DNA from: Lentzea guizhouensis
GTDB taxonomy: Bacteria > Actinomycetota > Actinomycetes > Mycobacteriales > Pseudonocardiaceae
Assembly (NCBI RefSeq): GCF_001701025.1
Contig: NZ_CP016793.1
Span: 5,828,001-5,892,000, forward strand
Reading direction: 5' to 3'
Length of the DNA: 64,000 nucleotides
A program made the position numbers and the translations under genes. Position 1 is the first letter of the stretch. Every line of letters begins with the position of its first letter. Below, piece after piece: positions 17,538 through 26,525 of this stretch. The notes under the pieces were generated by a model. The model did no database searches and was not told the DNA's origin. It saw only the letters and a program-made list of their open reading frames with translations.

Positions 17538-18101
17538 ATGGCCGTTCGCCCCCGTCTCACCACCGCCTCCGTCGTCGACGCCGCACTGGCGCTCCTCGAC
17601 GAGCACGGCGCCGACGGGCTGACGCTCGCCGCCGTCGCCGCTCGCACCGGTGTCGCCACGCCCTCGCTCTACAAGCACGTCGGCAGCCTCGCCGATCTCA
17701 AGGCGCTCGTCGGTGTGCGTGCGATGGAGGACATGACCGCCCGGTTCATCAAGGCGGTGCTGGGCAGGGCGGGCGACGAGGCCGTGACCACGTTGATGCA
17801 CGAGTACCGCGCCTACGTCCGCGAGCACCCGAACCGGTACGCCGCCATGCCGATGGACCCGTTGCACGACCCGGCTCAGCAGCAAGCCGGGATGAGGCTG
17901 ATGGAGCTCATGCTCGCGACCCTGCGCGGGTACGGGCTCGAAGGCTCCCAGGCGGTCCACGCCACGCGCCGGTTGCGGGTGATCGTGCACGGCTTCGCGG
18001 ACATCGAGTCCAGGGGCGGGTTCGGCCTGCCGGAGGGGCTCGACGACACCTACGACCAGCTCGTCCGGATGTACCTCGACAGCCTTGGGGGGACCACGTG
18101 A
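17538..18101 (+). CDS. TetR family transcriptional regulator (WHG-type C-terminal domain)
   Basis: 187 residues from ATG 17538. Residues 5-55 form the TetR HTH (VVDAALALLDEHGADGLTL ... VATPSLYKHVGSLADL). The C-terminal ligand domain contains VIVHGFADIESRGGFGLPEG, a signature of TetR proteins with a WHG/TetR_C_33-like domain. The next gene overlaps its stop by four bases (GTGA), so the 191-residue membrane protein is translationally coupled and is the likely regulated partner. Confidence 0.9.
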   Translation: MAVRPRLTTASVVDAALALLDEHGADGLTLAAVAARTGVATPSLYKHVGSLADLKALVGVRAMEDMTARFIKAVLGRAGDEAVTTLMHEYRAYVREHPNRYAAMPMDPLHDPAQQQAGMRLMELMLATLRGYGLEGSQAVHATRRLRVIVHGFADIESRGGFGLPEGLDDTYDQLVRMYLDSLGGTT

Positions 18102-18673
18102 AGATCACACTCGCCGCCGCCGGCGTGCTGTTCCTGCTCTACCCGGTCGCAAGACCCTGGGAGGACGAGACGACCGCGGCCGGTGCCGCGGCGGCGATGG
18201 GGTCGCAGGCGTGGGTGGCGTCCCACCTCTTCGCGATGATCGGGTTCGTCCTCGTGTCGATCGCGTTGCTGGACGTCCACCGGCCGGCCGCCATCACGTT
18301 CTGGGTCGGCGCCGGGCTCACGTTGCCCTACTACGGTGCGGAGAACTTCGGGCTGCACGAGATCGCCGCGCAGCCGAACCTGCTCGAGCTCGCCGAGGCC
18401 GTGCGCTACAACCCGGTCGCCGTCACGACGTTCGGCGTCGGGCTGGTGACCATGGGCGTCGCCGCGGTCGTGGTCGCGCTCAACCGGAAGACCGTGCCCG
18501 CGTGGTTGTTCGCGGCCGGGTTCGCGTTGTTCCTGCCGCAGTTCTTCACCCCGCCCGCGGTCAGGATCGCGCACGGCGTGCTGGTGCTGGTGGGCTGTGC
18601 GTGGCTGGCGTGGGAGCTCAGCCGGACGCGCGAACCAGCCGGAACACCCGTGGCTCACGCCCGGATCGTTTGA
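18098..18673 (+). CDS. Small multi-pass membrane protein, unknown function
   Basis: 191 residues from GTG 18098, overlapping the TetR stop. About five hydrophobic segments are visible: 3-18, 40-62, 67-80, 103-127, 134-150 and 155-172 (the third is weak). There are no transport or catalytic motifs I can name. Expression is coupled to the TetR regulator, suggesting a stress- or ligand-induced membrane protein. It ends 46 bp from a convergent LuxR-type gene. Confidence 0.75.
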   Translation: MKITLAAAGVLFLLYPVARPWEDETTAAGAAAAMGSQAWVASHLFAMIGFVLVSIALLDVHRPAAITFWVGAGLTLPYYGAENFGLHEIAAQPNLLELAEAVRYNPVAVTTFGVGLVTMGVAAVVVALNRKTVPAWLFAAGFALFLPQFFTPPAVRIAHGVLVLVGCAWLAWELSRTREPAGTPVAHARIV

Positions 18674-18719
18674 CGTAACCGTGGAAGGCCGGCCAGACCG
18701 CGAGCATCTTGGCCCGCCA

Positions 18720-19511
18720 TCAAAGAACGCCTGACGATCGCGCCGCGTGCACTGCGGCCGTTCGGTTGTGGACGCCGAGCTTGCGCATGGCGCCCTTCAG
18801 GTACGCCTTCACGGTCTCCGCGCTCAGCCCGAGCTCGGAGGCGATCTCGCGGTTCGACGAGCCGACGGCGGCCAGGCGCAGCACGTCGAGCTCGCGCGGG
18901 GTCAGCGAGGTCGGGACCGGGCTGGGCACGGGTTCGCCGCCGAGGTCCTGGTGCACCTTGCGGAGCCGGTCGCGCAGTGTCGGATCGCCCACCAGGCGGG
19001 CGACTTCGGCCAGTTCGCGGAGAGCCGCTTGGGTGTGGAGTGAGGGCATGTCCAGGTCCTGTGCGAAGCCGTGCGCGATCGCGCCGGCCAGCCTGATCGC
19101 CCGGTCGCCGACGGTCGCGTTGCCGCGCACGGCGCCGTAGAGCACGCCGTGGACGGTGCCGCGTACCGCGACCGGGTAGGCGAACACCGACGTCAGGCGT
19201 TCTTCGCCGACGACCATCGGGTCGAACTCGTGGGTGATCGCGCGGGTGGAGGCGTAGTCGTTGACGCGCACCGGGGTGCCCATCGCGACCGCCGTGCCGC
19301 CCAGGCCGCGGCCGGAGCCGACGCGCAGCCCGTGCAGCGAGGTGCCGTGCATGCCGTGGAAGTGCGACAGCACCAGCTGGTTCGCCGGCGTGACGGCACC
19401 GCCGAACACCACGGGCAGCCCGGTGGCGCGGCGGAGCATGTCCAGGCGTTGCGGCAGCAGCGCGGGGAAGCGGTCCGGCAGCACGGGAAGCAGTCTCGCT
19501 GACGGGCGCAC
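18720..19511 (-). CDS. GAF-LuxR type transcriptional regulator
   Basis: 263 residues from GTG 19511; the start is uncertain and the ATG at MLRRATGLPV is an alternative. Residues about 25-155 resemble a GAF-like sensor (GGTAVAMGTPVRVNDY, VGEERLTSVFAYPVAVRGTVHGVLYG). The C-terminal LuxR HTH is clear: LTPRELDVLRLAAVGSSNREIASELGLSAETVKAYLKGAMRKLG. Such regulators often sit beside acyl-CoA or aromatic catabolic genes, and the divergent neighbour here is an acyl-CoA ligase, its likely target. Confidence 0.87.
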   Translation of the reverse strand: MRPSARLLPVLPDRFPALLPQRLDMLRRATGLPVVFGGAVTPANQLVLSHFHGMHGTSLHGLRVGSGRGLGGTAVAMGTPVRVNDYASTRAITHEFDPMVVGEERLTSVFAYPVAVRGTVHGVLYGAVRGNATVGDRAIRLAGAIAHGFAQDLDMPSLHTQAALRELAEVARLVGDPTLRDRLRKVHQDLGGEPVPSPVPTSLTPRELDVLRLAAVGSSNREIASELGLSAETVKAYLKGAMRKLGVHNRTAAVHAARSSGVL

Positions 19512-19599
19512 CCTCGAAAAGGGGTGCACCCCCGTCCGGGGGTATCGGCGTGCCCTCACCCGCCTCCACCCTCGTCAGCCAGCGAAGGGAGGCCACCGG

Positions 19600-21273
19600 A
19601 TGGCCAGTCACGACACGTACCGCGCGGCCCGCGACCTGATGCTCACCGACCCGGAGTCGTTCCGCTGGCCGAGCTTCCCGGACGCGTTCAACTGGGCGCA
19701 CGACTGGTTCGACGTCATCGCCGAGGGCAACGCCGCCACCGCGCTGCACATCGTCGAGGAGGACGGCCGCGAGCGCGCCTACTCGTTCGACGAGCTGCGC
19801 CGCCGTTCCAACCGGGTCGCGCACTGGCTCGCGGGACACGGCGTCGGCAAGGGCGACAGCGTCATGATCATGCTCGGCAACCAGGTCGAGCTGTGGGAGT
19901 CGATGCTCGCGGTGATGAAGCTCGGCGCGGTGATCATGCCGACCACCACCGCGCTCGGGCCCGCCGACCTCGGCGACCGGCTCCGGCGCGGCACCGTCCG
20001 GCACGTCGTCGCCCGTGCGGAGGACGCAGGCAATGTCGAAGGCGTGCCCGAGGCGGGAACCGGGACCGTCCTGATCGCCGTCGGCGGCACCCCGGCCGGC
20101 TGGGTCGGCTACACGGACGCCGACTCCTCGCCCGACGAGCCGCTGCCGCACCCGCAGACGCGCGCCGAGGACCGCCTGCTGCTGTACTTCACCTCCGGCA
20201 CGACCAGCCGTCCGAAGCTCGTCGAGCACACCCAGGTCTCCTACCCGGCCGGGCACGTGACGACCATGCGGTGGATCGGCGTCAAGCCGGGCGACGTGCA
20301 CCTCAACATCAGCTCGCCCGGCTGGGCCAAGCACGCGTGGAGCTGCTTCTTCGCACCGTGGATCGCCGAAGCGACGATCTTCGTCTACAACTACACCCGC
20401 TTCGACGCAGCGGCCCTGCTCGGCCAGATCCGCGCCAAGCGCGTCACCACGTTCTGCGCGCCGCCGACGGTGTGGCGCATGCTGATCAAGGCCGACCTCA
20501 GCGGCGGGCCGGGTGAGCTGCGCGAGGTGGTGGCGGCGGGCGAGCCGCTCAACCCCGAGGTGGTCGAGCAGGTCGGGCAGCACTGGGGCCTCACGCTGCG
20601 CGACGGGTTCGGCCAGACCGAGACCACGCTGTCGGTCGGCAACCTGCCCGGTGACCAGGTCAAGCTCGGCTCGATGGGACGGCCGCTGCCCGGCGTGCCG
20701 GTCGTGCTGGTGGACCCGATCACCGGCGAGCGCGCCGACGAGGGCGAGATCTGCATCGACCTCGGGGAACGGCCGATGTCGCTGATGGTCGGCTACTTCG
20801 GCGACGACGAGCGCAACGCCGAGGCGATGGCCGGCGGCTACTACCACACCGGCGACATCGCATCCCGTGACGAGGACGGCTATCTGTTCTACATCGGACG
20901 GTCCGACGACGTGTTCAAGGCGTCGGACTACAAGATCTCGCCGTTCGAGCTGGAGAGCGTGCTGATCGAGCACCCGGCGGTCACCGAGGCGGCGGTCGTG
21001 CCGGCGCCGGACCCGGTGCGGCTCGCGGTGCCCAAGGCGTACGTGGCGCTGAGCCCCGGCTGGGAGCCGACCAGGGAGACCGCGCTCGAGATCCTGCGGC
21101 ACGCCCGCGAGAACCTGGCGCCGTACCAGCGGATCCGGCGCCTGGAGTTCGCCGTGCTGCCCAAGACGGTGTCCGGCAAGATCCGCCGGGTCGACCTGCG
21201 CGGCCGTGAGGAGCAGGGCGTCGACCAGGCGGGGGAGTGGCGCGACGAGCAGTTCCCCGAGCTGCGCAAATGA
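19600..21273 (+). CDS. AMP-forming acyl-CoA synthetase
   Basis: 557 residues from ATG 19600 with RBS AAGGGAGG 7 bp upstream. The ANL superfamily motifs are complete: P-loop LLYFTSGTTSRPKLVEHT (A3), FGQTETT (A5), YYHTGDIASRDEDGYLFYIGR (A7), DVFKASDYKISPFELES (A8) and the catalytic Lys in PKTVSGKIRRVDL (A10). The layout and length match medium-chain acyl- or benzoate-like CoA ligases. It activates a carboxylic acid as acyl-AMP, then forms the CoA thioester. Divergent from the GAF-LuxR regulator with 88 bp between them. The natural acid is unknown. Confidence 0.93.
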   Translation: MASHDTYRAARDLMLTDPESFRWPSFPDAFNWAHDWFDVIAEGNAATALHIVEEDGRERAYSFDELRRRSNRVAHWLAGHGVGKGDSVMIMLGNQVELWESMLAVMKLGAVIMPTTTALGPADLGDRLRRGTVRHVVARAEDAGNVEGVPEAGTGTVLIAVGGTPAGWVGYTDADSSPDEPLPHPQTRAEDRLLLYFTSGTTSRPKLVEHTQVSYPAGHVTTMRWIGVKPGDVHLNISSPGWAKHAWSCFFAPWIAEATIFVYNYTRFDAAALLGQIRAKRVTTFCAPPTVWRMLIKADLSGGPGELREVVAAGEPLNPEVVEQVGQHWGLTLRDGFGQTETTLSVGNLPGDQVKLGSMGRPLPGVPVVLVDPITGERADEGEICIDLGERPMSLMVGYFGDDERNAEAMAGGYYHTGDIASRDEDGYLFYIGRSDDVFKASDYKISPFELESVLIEHPAVTEAAVVPAPDPVRLAVPKAYVALSPGWEPTRETALEILRHARENLAPYQRIRRLEFAVLPKTVSGKIRRVDLRGREEQGVDQAGEWRDEQFPELRK

Positions 21274-21348
21274 GGTTCGAGTGGGCAGGCGGGGCTCTCA
21301 GTGTTCTCCCCGGCGCCAGAACGGCGCCCCTGAAGAGGGAGAACAGCG

Positions 21349-22045
21349 ATGAAGATCCGATCCGCCGTCCTGGGTGTGCTGGTCGCGTGTGCGGCGGGGG
21401 CCGGGGTGCTGACCGGCCCCCGCCACCGCGTCCGAGTTCGCCGCACAGTTCAACTGCGGCACGTACCCGAGCAACAAGGCGACCTCCCGGGGTGACGCGC
21501 TGGCGCGGTCGCTGACGTGGATCCAGGCGCGGGTGCCGTACAGCCGGAGCGCGTGCCACGCCAACCAGCACGGCGACTTTCGCACCGACTGCTCCGGGTA
21601 CGTCTCGATGGTCTGGGGCCTGCGCCACTCCTACGCGACGGCCACGCTCGACCAGGTCAGCCACCCCATCGCCCGCGCGGACCTGCGGCCGGGTGACGCG
21701 CTGAACCGGCCAGGCGAGCACGTCGCGTTGTTCGTCGGCTGGTCGGACGCGGCGCGCACCAAACCCTTGGTACGCGAGCAAGCCGGTCCGAACGGATCGC
21801 CGACGATCGAGCGCGTGTGGACGGCCGCCTATGCCGGCACCTACACGCCCATCCGCTACGACCACATCGTCGAAGGTGGCGTGGCCGAGCCCGCCGGTCC
21901 TGCGCTGCACCAGATCCGCAACGCCGACGGCACCTGGACGCCGTTCGCCGCGGTGGAGGGCTTCAGCGCCCCGGCGAAGGGCCAGAAGGTCAGCATGGCG
22001 GGCGCCGCGGACGGCAGTGCCCACCTGGTGATCTCGAGTTTCTGA
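21349..22045 (+). pseudogene. Secreted NlpC/P60-like protein, frameshifted in a C-run
   Basis: ATG 21349 has a good RBS (AGGGAG) and encodes a signal peptide (MKIRSAVLGVLVACAAGAGV). The mature frame then continues in another phase: SEFAAQFNCGTYPSNKATS, and on to DCSGYVSMVWGL and PGEHVALFVGW, which look like the Cys and His regions of an NlpC/P60 cysteine hydrolase. The two parts join smoothly if one C is removed from the CCCCC run at 21417-21421, restoring an about 231-residue secreted protein with an ATA cleavage site. Either a recent inactivation, a slippery/phase-variable tract, or a sequencing indel. Confidence 0.75.
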
Positions 22046-22124
22046 TCACTTCCGGCCCTGGTGCCGACCGGCGATCACTGGAAGTCTGGGCGGTTCCGCC
22101 GCCCACGACGACAGGAGCACACCC

Positions 22125-22943
22125 ATGGTGCGCAAGATCGCCGGTCGGCCCGTTGTCATCACCGGGGCCGCCTCCGGAATCGGCCGCAGTCTCGCGATTC
22201 GGCTGTCCCGGCACGGCTGCCCGGTGGTCATCGCCGACGTGAACGCCGTGGAGCTCGAGAAGACCGCGGCCTCGCTGTCGGGCCCGGCGCTCAGCCGGGT
22301 GCTGGACGTGCGGGATGCCGCGGATTTCGGGCGTTTCGCTTCCGAGGTGCGGGAGTGGCTGGACCTGCCGCTGGCGGCGGTGTTCAACAACGCGGGCGTG
22401 GCAACGGCAACGAGCGTGCTCGACTCCCTGCCCGAGGACGACACCTGGCTCTTCGACATCAACTACTGGGGCGTCGTCAACGGCACGCGGGCGTTCCTGC
22501 CGATGCTGCTGAAGCAGAACTACGGGGTCGTCGTGAACACCTCCAGCGTCTACGGCCTGGTCGGCATGCCGAACAACAGCGCCTACTGCTCGGCGAAGTT
22601 CGCGGTGCGCGGGTTCACCGACTCGTTGCGGCAGGAACTGCGGGGGACCGGGGTGTCGGCGGCGACGGTGCATCCGGGCGGGATCAAGACCAACATCATC
22701 CGCAACGGGCGCATCCACCGGGATCCCGAGGGGCGTGGGCGGGACCTGGAGCAGATCGCGGCGGACTTCGACGCGATCGCCCTGACGACACCGGAGCGGG
22801 CGGCGGAGGTGATCCACCGCGGGGTGGAGAAGGGGAAGGCGCGGATTCTGGTGGGGCCGGATGCGTACGTTTTCGATGCTTTGGCTCGGATTGCGCCGAC
22901 TCGGTATTACAGCCTGGTGGCGAGGTTGCTGGAGCGGAAGTGA
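22125..22943 (+). CDS. Short-chain dehydrogenase/reductase
   Basis: 272 residues with RBS AGGAG about 10 bp before ATG 22125. Classical SDR motifs: TGAASGIGRSLA (cofactor loop), FNNAGVA, and the catalytic set Ser (NTSSVYG), Tyr-x-x-x-Lys (YCSAKFA), then HPGGIKTNI. The variable C-terminus ends in IAPTRYYSLVARLLERK, as in SDRs annotated as short-chain acyl or retinol-type dehydrogenases of mycobacteria-like bacteria. Substrate unknown. The downstream gene is 836 bp away across repeat-rich DNA. Confidence 0.92.
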   Translation: MVRKIAGRPVVITGAASGIGRSLAIRLSRHGCPVVIADVNAVELEKTAASLSGPALSRVLDVRDAADFGRFASEVREWLDLPLAAVFNNAGVATATSVLDSLPEDDTWLFDINYWGVVNGTRAFLPMLLKQNYGVVVNTSSVYGLVGMPNNSAYCSAKFAVRGFTDSLRQELRGTGVSAATVHPGGIKTNIIRNGRIHRDPEGRGRDLEQIAADFDAIALTTPERAAEVIHRGVEKGKARILVGPDAYVFDALARIAPTRYYSLVARLLERK

Positions 22944-22992
22944 GGGGGCCGTTCCCGCGTTCTTCCTCATCACGGGACGAGGGAGTCGCCGG

Positions 22993-23031
22993 ATCAGGAC
23001 ATGCTTCACCTGAACGGGTGAGGGCTGGCTT
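22993..23031. repeat. 39-bp dyad-containing repeat, copy 1
   Basis: ATCAGGACATGCTTCACC and the following bases to 23031 are repeated, about 80% identical, at 23157-23195. The core is a hairpin TCACC (23006-23010)/GGTGA (23017-23021). Confidence 0.6.
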
Positions 23032-23156
23032 CGCCGGCCTGGTCGCAGACCTGGCTGCTGCTCTGCCGTCGCCGTCATAGTCGTCGTCCTTCCTGACCCA
23101 TCCCGGCCTCGCCGTTCCGACGTTGTCCGTCCACCACCAGACGACCGGGCCGTCGA

Positions 23157-23195
23157 ACCAGGACACTCTTCACCCGACCAGGTGACGGCTGGCCT
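23157..23195. repeat. 39-bp dyad-containing repeat, copy 2
   Basis: Second copy, 164 bp from the first, starting ACCAGGACACTCTTCACC. Its hairpin TCACC (23170-23174)/GGTGA (23181-23185) is conserved while the loop differs, suggesting that the stem is under constraint or that the element is mobile or REP-like. Confidence 0.6.
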
Positions 23196-23546
23196 CACGG
23201 CCGCGCCGCCACGAGCCCATCGCGCTCCTCGACCGCCGCCGCCACCGCGCCGCGCGCCACCGCACCGCACCGCCACGCACCGCACCGCCACCGCACCGCC
23301 ACCGCACCGCACCGCACCGCCGTTGCCGTGCCGCATCGAGCGCCGCGCCGAGTCGATCGCGCCGAGTCGATCGCGCCGCCCGAGCGACCGTGCTGGGCTG
23401 ACCGCGCTGGGCCAAGCTGACCGAGCCGTTCCGAGCCGACGCCGTTCCGAGCTGAGCCGAGCCGACCGCCGTTCCGAGCCCATCGCGTTGCTCGATTGCC
23501 GCGCGCACCGCCGTCGCCGCCGACCGTCGCGCCGCCTCAAGGCCAC

Positions 23547-23705
23547 GCTGAGCCGACCGCGCTGAGCCGACGCGCTGAGCCGACCGCGCTGAGCCGACCG
23601 CGCTGAGCCGACCGCGCTGAGCCGACCGCGCTGAGCCGACCGCGCTGAGCCGACCGCGCTGAGCGACCGCGCTGAGCCGACCGCGCTGAGCCGACCGCGC
23701 TGAGC
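23547..23705. repeat. Tandem array, 14-bp unit GCTGAGCCGACCGC, 12 copies
   Basis: GCTGAGC occurs 12 times. Nine of the eleven intervals are exactly 14 bp and two are 13 bp (single-base deletions between copies 2-3 and 9-10). The array ends about 75 bp before the next gene. The unit length is not a multiple of three, so it is not selected as coding. It could bind a protein repeatedly or be a simple VNTR. Confidence 0.9.
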
Positions 23706-23779
23706 CACGCCGACCGCCTCAGCACCCACCCACCCCGGCGATGACGCACCCACCCTCCCCCTGAGGGAAGATCTCCCGC

Positions 23780-24931
23780 ATGCGTTCCTCGACCGTCGCC
23801 CGCCGGACCGAGCAGTGGTTCGTCCACCAAGGCGCGCCCACCATGATCGAGGGTTACGCCTTCTCCTCCCACGTCCTCCCGCGCATGCTCCCCGTCCTCG
23901 CCTTCATCGCGGTCGGCAGCCTCGCCTGGCTGGTCCCGCTCCGGGCCGCCGGGGCAGGAAGATGGGTGCTGCTCGGCATCATCGTCGCGGTCATGATCGC
24001 CGCTTGGGTGCTGATCTCGTTGTTCGTGCGCAGGTTGCCGACGTTCTCCAAACGCACCAGTTACCTGCTCATCGGGGTGTACGCGACGATGCCGCTCGCG
24101 GTTCCCCTCCTGCAGCTGGTCATCGACGACACGATCACGGCGCCGGGTGAGGGGTTGTTCGGGCTGGTCGGGTTCGTCGTGTTCTTCGGGGTGGCGTTCG
24201 TCGCGGCGTTGTTGTTCACCACGTACGGGATCGCGGGGATCCTGCGGGCAGCGATCCGGCATGTGCTCCACGACCTGCGCAACAGCGTGTACCTGCTCGG
24301 GCGGGCGTTGCCGCCTATGTTGTTCGTGACGCTGTTCCTGTTCTTCACCGGCGAGTTGTGGCAGGCGATGAACAAGTTGTCGTGGCAGCGGGTGGGTTTG
24401 GTCGTGTTGTTGTTCGCGGCGATCACTGTGCTGGCGGCGGCGGCCCGGCTCAGGGACGAGATCGGGCGGGTTGAACAGGACCTGCGGCCGGAGGTGCTCG
24501 AACAAGCTTGCAAGGGGACGCCGCTGGCCGGTGTGGAGACCGCGGAACCGTTGCAGCCCAAGAGGCTCAACGGGCGGCAGCTGAGGAACCTGCTCGTCAT
24601 GCTGGCCACCAGGCAGCTGGTGCAGGCGGCGGTGATCGGGATGGCGCTGTTCGGGTTCTTCGTGTTGCTGGGGGTGATCGTGGTGACGCCGGCGGTGGCC
24701 GAGCAGTGGATCGGGGTGCCGCCGGAAATGTCGCCGATCGTGGGGGTGCCGGTGGCGATGTTGCGCAACGCCACGTTGTTCGCGGCGTTCGGGAGCATGT
24801 ACCTGTCGGTGACGTCGATGAGCGACAACGAGCACCGGCGGCAGTTCTTCGCGTCGGTGGTGGAGCGGGTGGAGCGGACGTTGGCGGTGCGGGCGGTGTA
24901 CCTGGAGGTCAGAAAGCAGGTTCGGGGGTGA
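23780..24931 (+). CDS. Multi-pass membrane protein, unknown
   Basis: 383 residues from ATG 23780. Hydrophobic helices at about 35-55, 60-80, 95-112, 128-150, 172-190, 204-222, 283-308 and a weak one near 330. A cytoplasmic loop of about 55 residues (RLRDEIGRVEQDLRPEVLEQ onward) lies between helices 6 and 7. No family recognised. The 3' end overlaps the convergent AraC gene by 23 bp. The gene lies directly downstream of the repeat array, which may affect its expression. Confidence 0.8.
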   Translation: MRSSTVARRTEQWFVHQGAPTMIEGYAFSSHVLPRMLPVLAFIAVGSLAWLVPLRAAGAGRWVLLGIIVAVMIAAWVLISLFVRRLPTFSKRTSYLLIGVYATMPLAVPLLQLVIDDTITAPGEGLFGLVGFVVFFGVAFVAALLFTTYGIAGILRAAIRHVLHDLRNSVYLLGRALPPMLFVTLFLFFTGELWQAMNKLSWQRVGLVVLLFAAITVLAAAARLRDEIGRVEQDLRPEVLEQACKGTPLAGVETAEPLQPKRLNGRQLRNLLVMLATRQLVQAAVIGMALFGFFVLLGVIVVTPAVAEQWIGVPPEMSPIVGVPVAMLRNATLFAAFGSMYLSVTSMSDNEHRRQFFASVVERVERTLAVRAVYLEVRKQVRG

Positions 24932-25769
24932 GGGCGGTGTCGCGGCTCGGGGGGACGCCGAACTGGCGGCGGTACTCGCGGCTGAACTGCGACGGGCTGT
25001 CGTAGCCGACCTGGTGGCTGATGCGGGTGATGTCGCGGCCGGTGGCGAGCAGCAGTCTGGCCTCCTGCAGGCGGATCTGTTTTTGGAACTGGATCGGGCT
25101 CATCGCGGTGACGGCCTGGAAGTTGCGGTAGAACGCCGACTCGCTCATGCCCGCGAGCTTGGCGACGTTCTCGACCTTGAACGACGAGGCGTAGTTCGCG
25201 CGGATCCACGAGACGGCCTTCGCGATGTGCGACAGGGTGGAGTCGCTGCGGCCCAGCTGGTGCACGGCGGCGCCCTGCGGGCCGGTCAGCACCCGCCAGA
25301 GGATCTCCTGCTTGATCAACGGGGCCAGCGCCGCCGCGTCCCGGGGTTGTTCGACGAGGCGGGCGAGGCGGGTGACGGCGTCGGCCAGTTCGGGGGAGGC
25401 GTCGCTGACGGCCAAGCCCTCCGGGGTGCCGGTGGGTGGCGGCAGGTCGTGGCGGAGCAGCAGGTCGGTCACGGCCTGGGGGCGCAGGACGATGCCGATG
25501 CCCAGGGCGGGGGTGGTGGGGCTGATGCCGACGTAGTCGCCGGTGATCGGCATGTCGACCGAGGCCACGAGGTACTGGCCGGCGCGGTAGTCGTAGATCC
25601 GGTCGCCCAACGCGATGCGCTTGCGGCCCTGGGCCACGAACGCTAGGACCGTGCCGGTCATCGACGGTCCCTGCTCGCTCCGCACGGCGCGCGACATCAG
25701 CACGTCGTCGATGGGGGTGCGCAGGTCGGGACGCGCGTGCCTGGCGATGAGCGAACGCAGCTCCTCCAC
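24909..25769 (-). CDS. AraC family regulator with AraC_N cupin domain
   Basis: 286 residues from GTG 25769 (VEELRSLIARHARPD). The N-terminal domain with PSMTGTVLAFVAQGRKRIALGD and YRAGQYLVASVDMPITG is the AraC_N type found in regulators beside aldo-keto reductases and oxidoreductases. The C-terminal double HTH is clear: FKVENVAKLAGMSESAFYRNF and DITRISHQVGYDSPSQFSREY. It lies 28 bp downstream of the nitroreductase-like gene on the same strand, probably in one operon. Confidence 0.92.
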   Translation of the reverse strand: MEELRSLIARHARPDLRTPIDDVLMSRAVRSEQGPSMTGTVLAFVAQGRKRIALGDRIYDYRAGQYLVASVDMPITGDYVGISPTTPALGIGIVLRPQAVTDLLLRHDLPPPTGTPEGLAVSDASPELADAVTRLARLVEQPRDAAALAPLIKQEILWRVLTGPQGAAVHQLGRSDSTLSHIAKAVSWIRANYASSFKVENVAKLAGMSESAFYRNFQAVTAMSPIQFQKQIRLQEARLLLATGRDITRISHQVGYDSPSQFSREYRRQFGVPPSRDTALTPEPAF

Positions 25770-25797
25770 TCGCCTGATCGTCCTCCGGACGCGACGA

Positions 25798-26454
25798 TCA
25801 GGCAAACGTGAGCGCCTCCGGCAGCGGCTTGCGGCGCAGGTCGGGAACCTCGCAGTCAGGAGCCGGGTAGCCGATCGGGAACAGGATGTACGGCCGCTCG
25901 TGCGGGCGGCCGAACAGGTCGCTCAGGAACGTCATCGGGTTCGGCGTGTGGGTCAGGGTCGCGAGGCCCATCGAGTGCAGCGCCGCGATGAAGAAACCGC
26001 ACGCGATGCCGACGCTTTCGTTGGTGTAGTAGGTCTTCTGACCGTTCTGCTGCTTCTGCGCGAACGCGACCACGAGCCAGGGCGCGACCTCCAGGAACTC
26101 CTTGTGCTCGTCGGTCTCCAACCTGGCGAGCGCCGCACGCCACTCCGGGATGTCGCGCTCCCGGTAGAAGTGGCGTTCCTCCTCCTCTGCCGCCTCCCGC
26201 ACCCGGCGCTTCAACGCCGGGTCCGAGGTCGCGACGAACCGCCACGGCTGCTGGTGCGCGCCGCTCGGGGCGGTGTTCGCGGCCCGCACCGCCAGCTCGA
26301 TCGCTTCGGCCGGTACCGGATCGGGTGAGAACCAGCGCACCGAACGACGCTGGTCGAGCAGCTGGTGGAACGCCCGGCCGCGGTCGAGCCCCTCCTCGAT
26401 CGGCAGCCGCGGCGGGGTGTACGGGACGAACGGGTGGCGGTGTGGTCGGGTCAC
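25798..26454 (-). CDS. Nitroreductase family flavoprotein (iodotyrosine dehalogenase/BluB-like)
   Basis: About 218 residues from GTG 26454; an ATG at 26505 would add 17 residues but leaves almost no leader, so I prefer the shorter form. FMN-binding motifs are RRSVRWFSPDPVP (phosphate-binding arginines) and AANTAPSGAHQQPWRF, the latter typical of the iodotyrosine deiodinase/BluB branch. C-terminal FPIGYPAPDCEVP is conserved in the branch. It should reduce a nitro-, quinone- or halo-aromatic compound with NAD(P)H. Divergent from a LysR gene that may regulate it. Confidence 0.88.
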   Translation of the reverse strand: MTRPHRHPFVPYTPPRLPIEEGLDRGRAFHQLLDQRRSVRWFSPDPVPAEAIELAVRAANTAPSGAHQQPWRFVATSDPALKRRVREAAEEEERHFYRERDIPEWRAALARLETDEHKEFLEVAPWLVVAFAQKQQNGQKTYYTNESVGIACGFFIAALHSMGLATLTHTPNPMTFLSDLFGRPHERPYILFPIGYPAPDCEVPDLRRKPLPEALTFA

Positions 26455-26525
26455 GACTCCGACGATGCCGACCCGCGACGCCGCACACCAGCTCAAGTTT
26501 CTCAAGCCAGCGATAAGCTCAGCTC

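Larger units (their letters stand above)
22944..23779. other. Repeat-rich non-coding region (836 bp)
   Basis: It holds a pair of 39-bp imperfect direct repeats, a low-complexity section (about 23210-23540) built from CCGCACCG-like, GAGTCGATCGCGCC-like and CCGTTCCGAGC-like words, and a 12-copy 14-bp tandem array. Long open frames on both strands translate to monotonous Arg/Ser/Ala/Gly strings and are consequences of the repeats, not genes. Confidence 0.75.

Noticed and set aside
23547..23705. CRISPR array
   Set aside because: The repeats are directly adjacent with no spacers, the unit is only 14 bp and there are no cas genes.
23170..23753. Reverse-strand frames with repeated RSAQRGRL-like peptides
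   Set aside because: The repeated peptide simply follows from the 14-bp tandem array and the low-complexity DNA beside it; phases drift because the unit is not a multiple of three.
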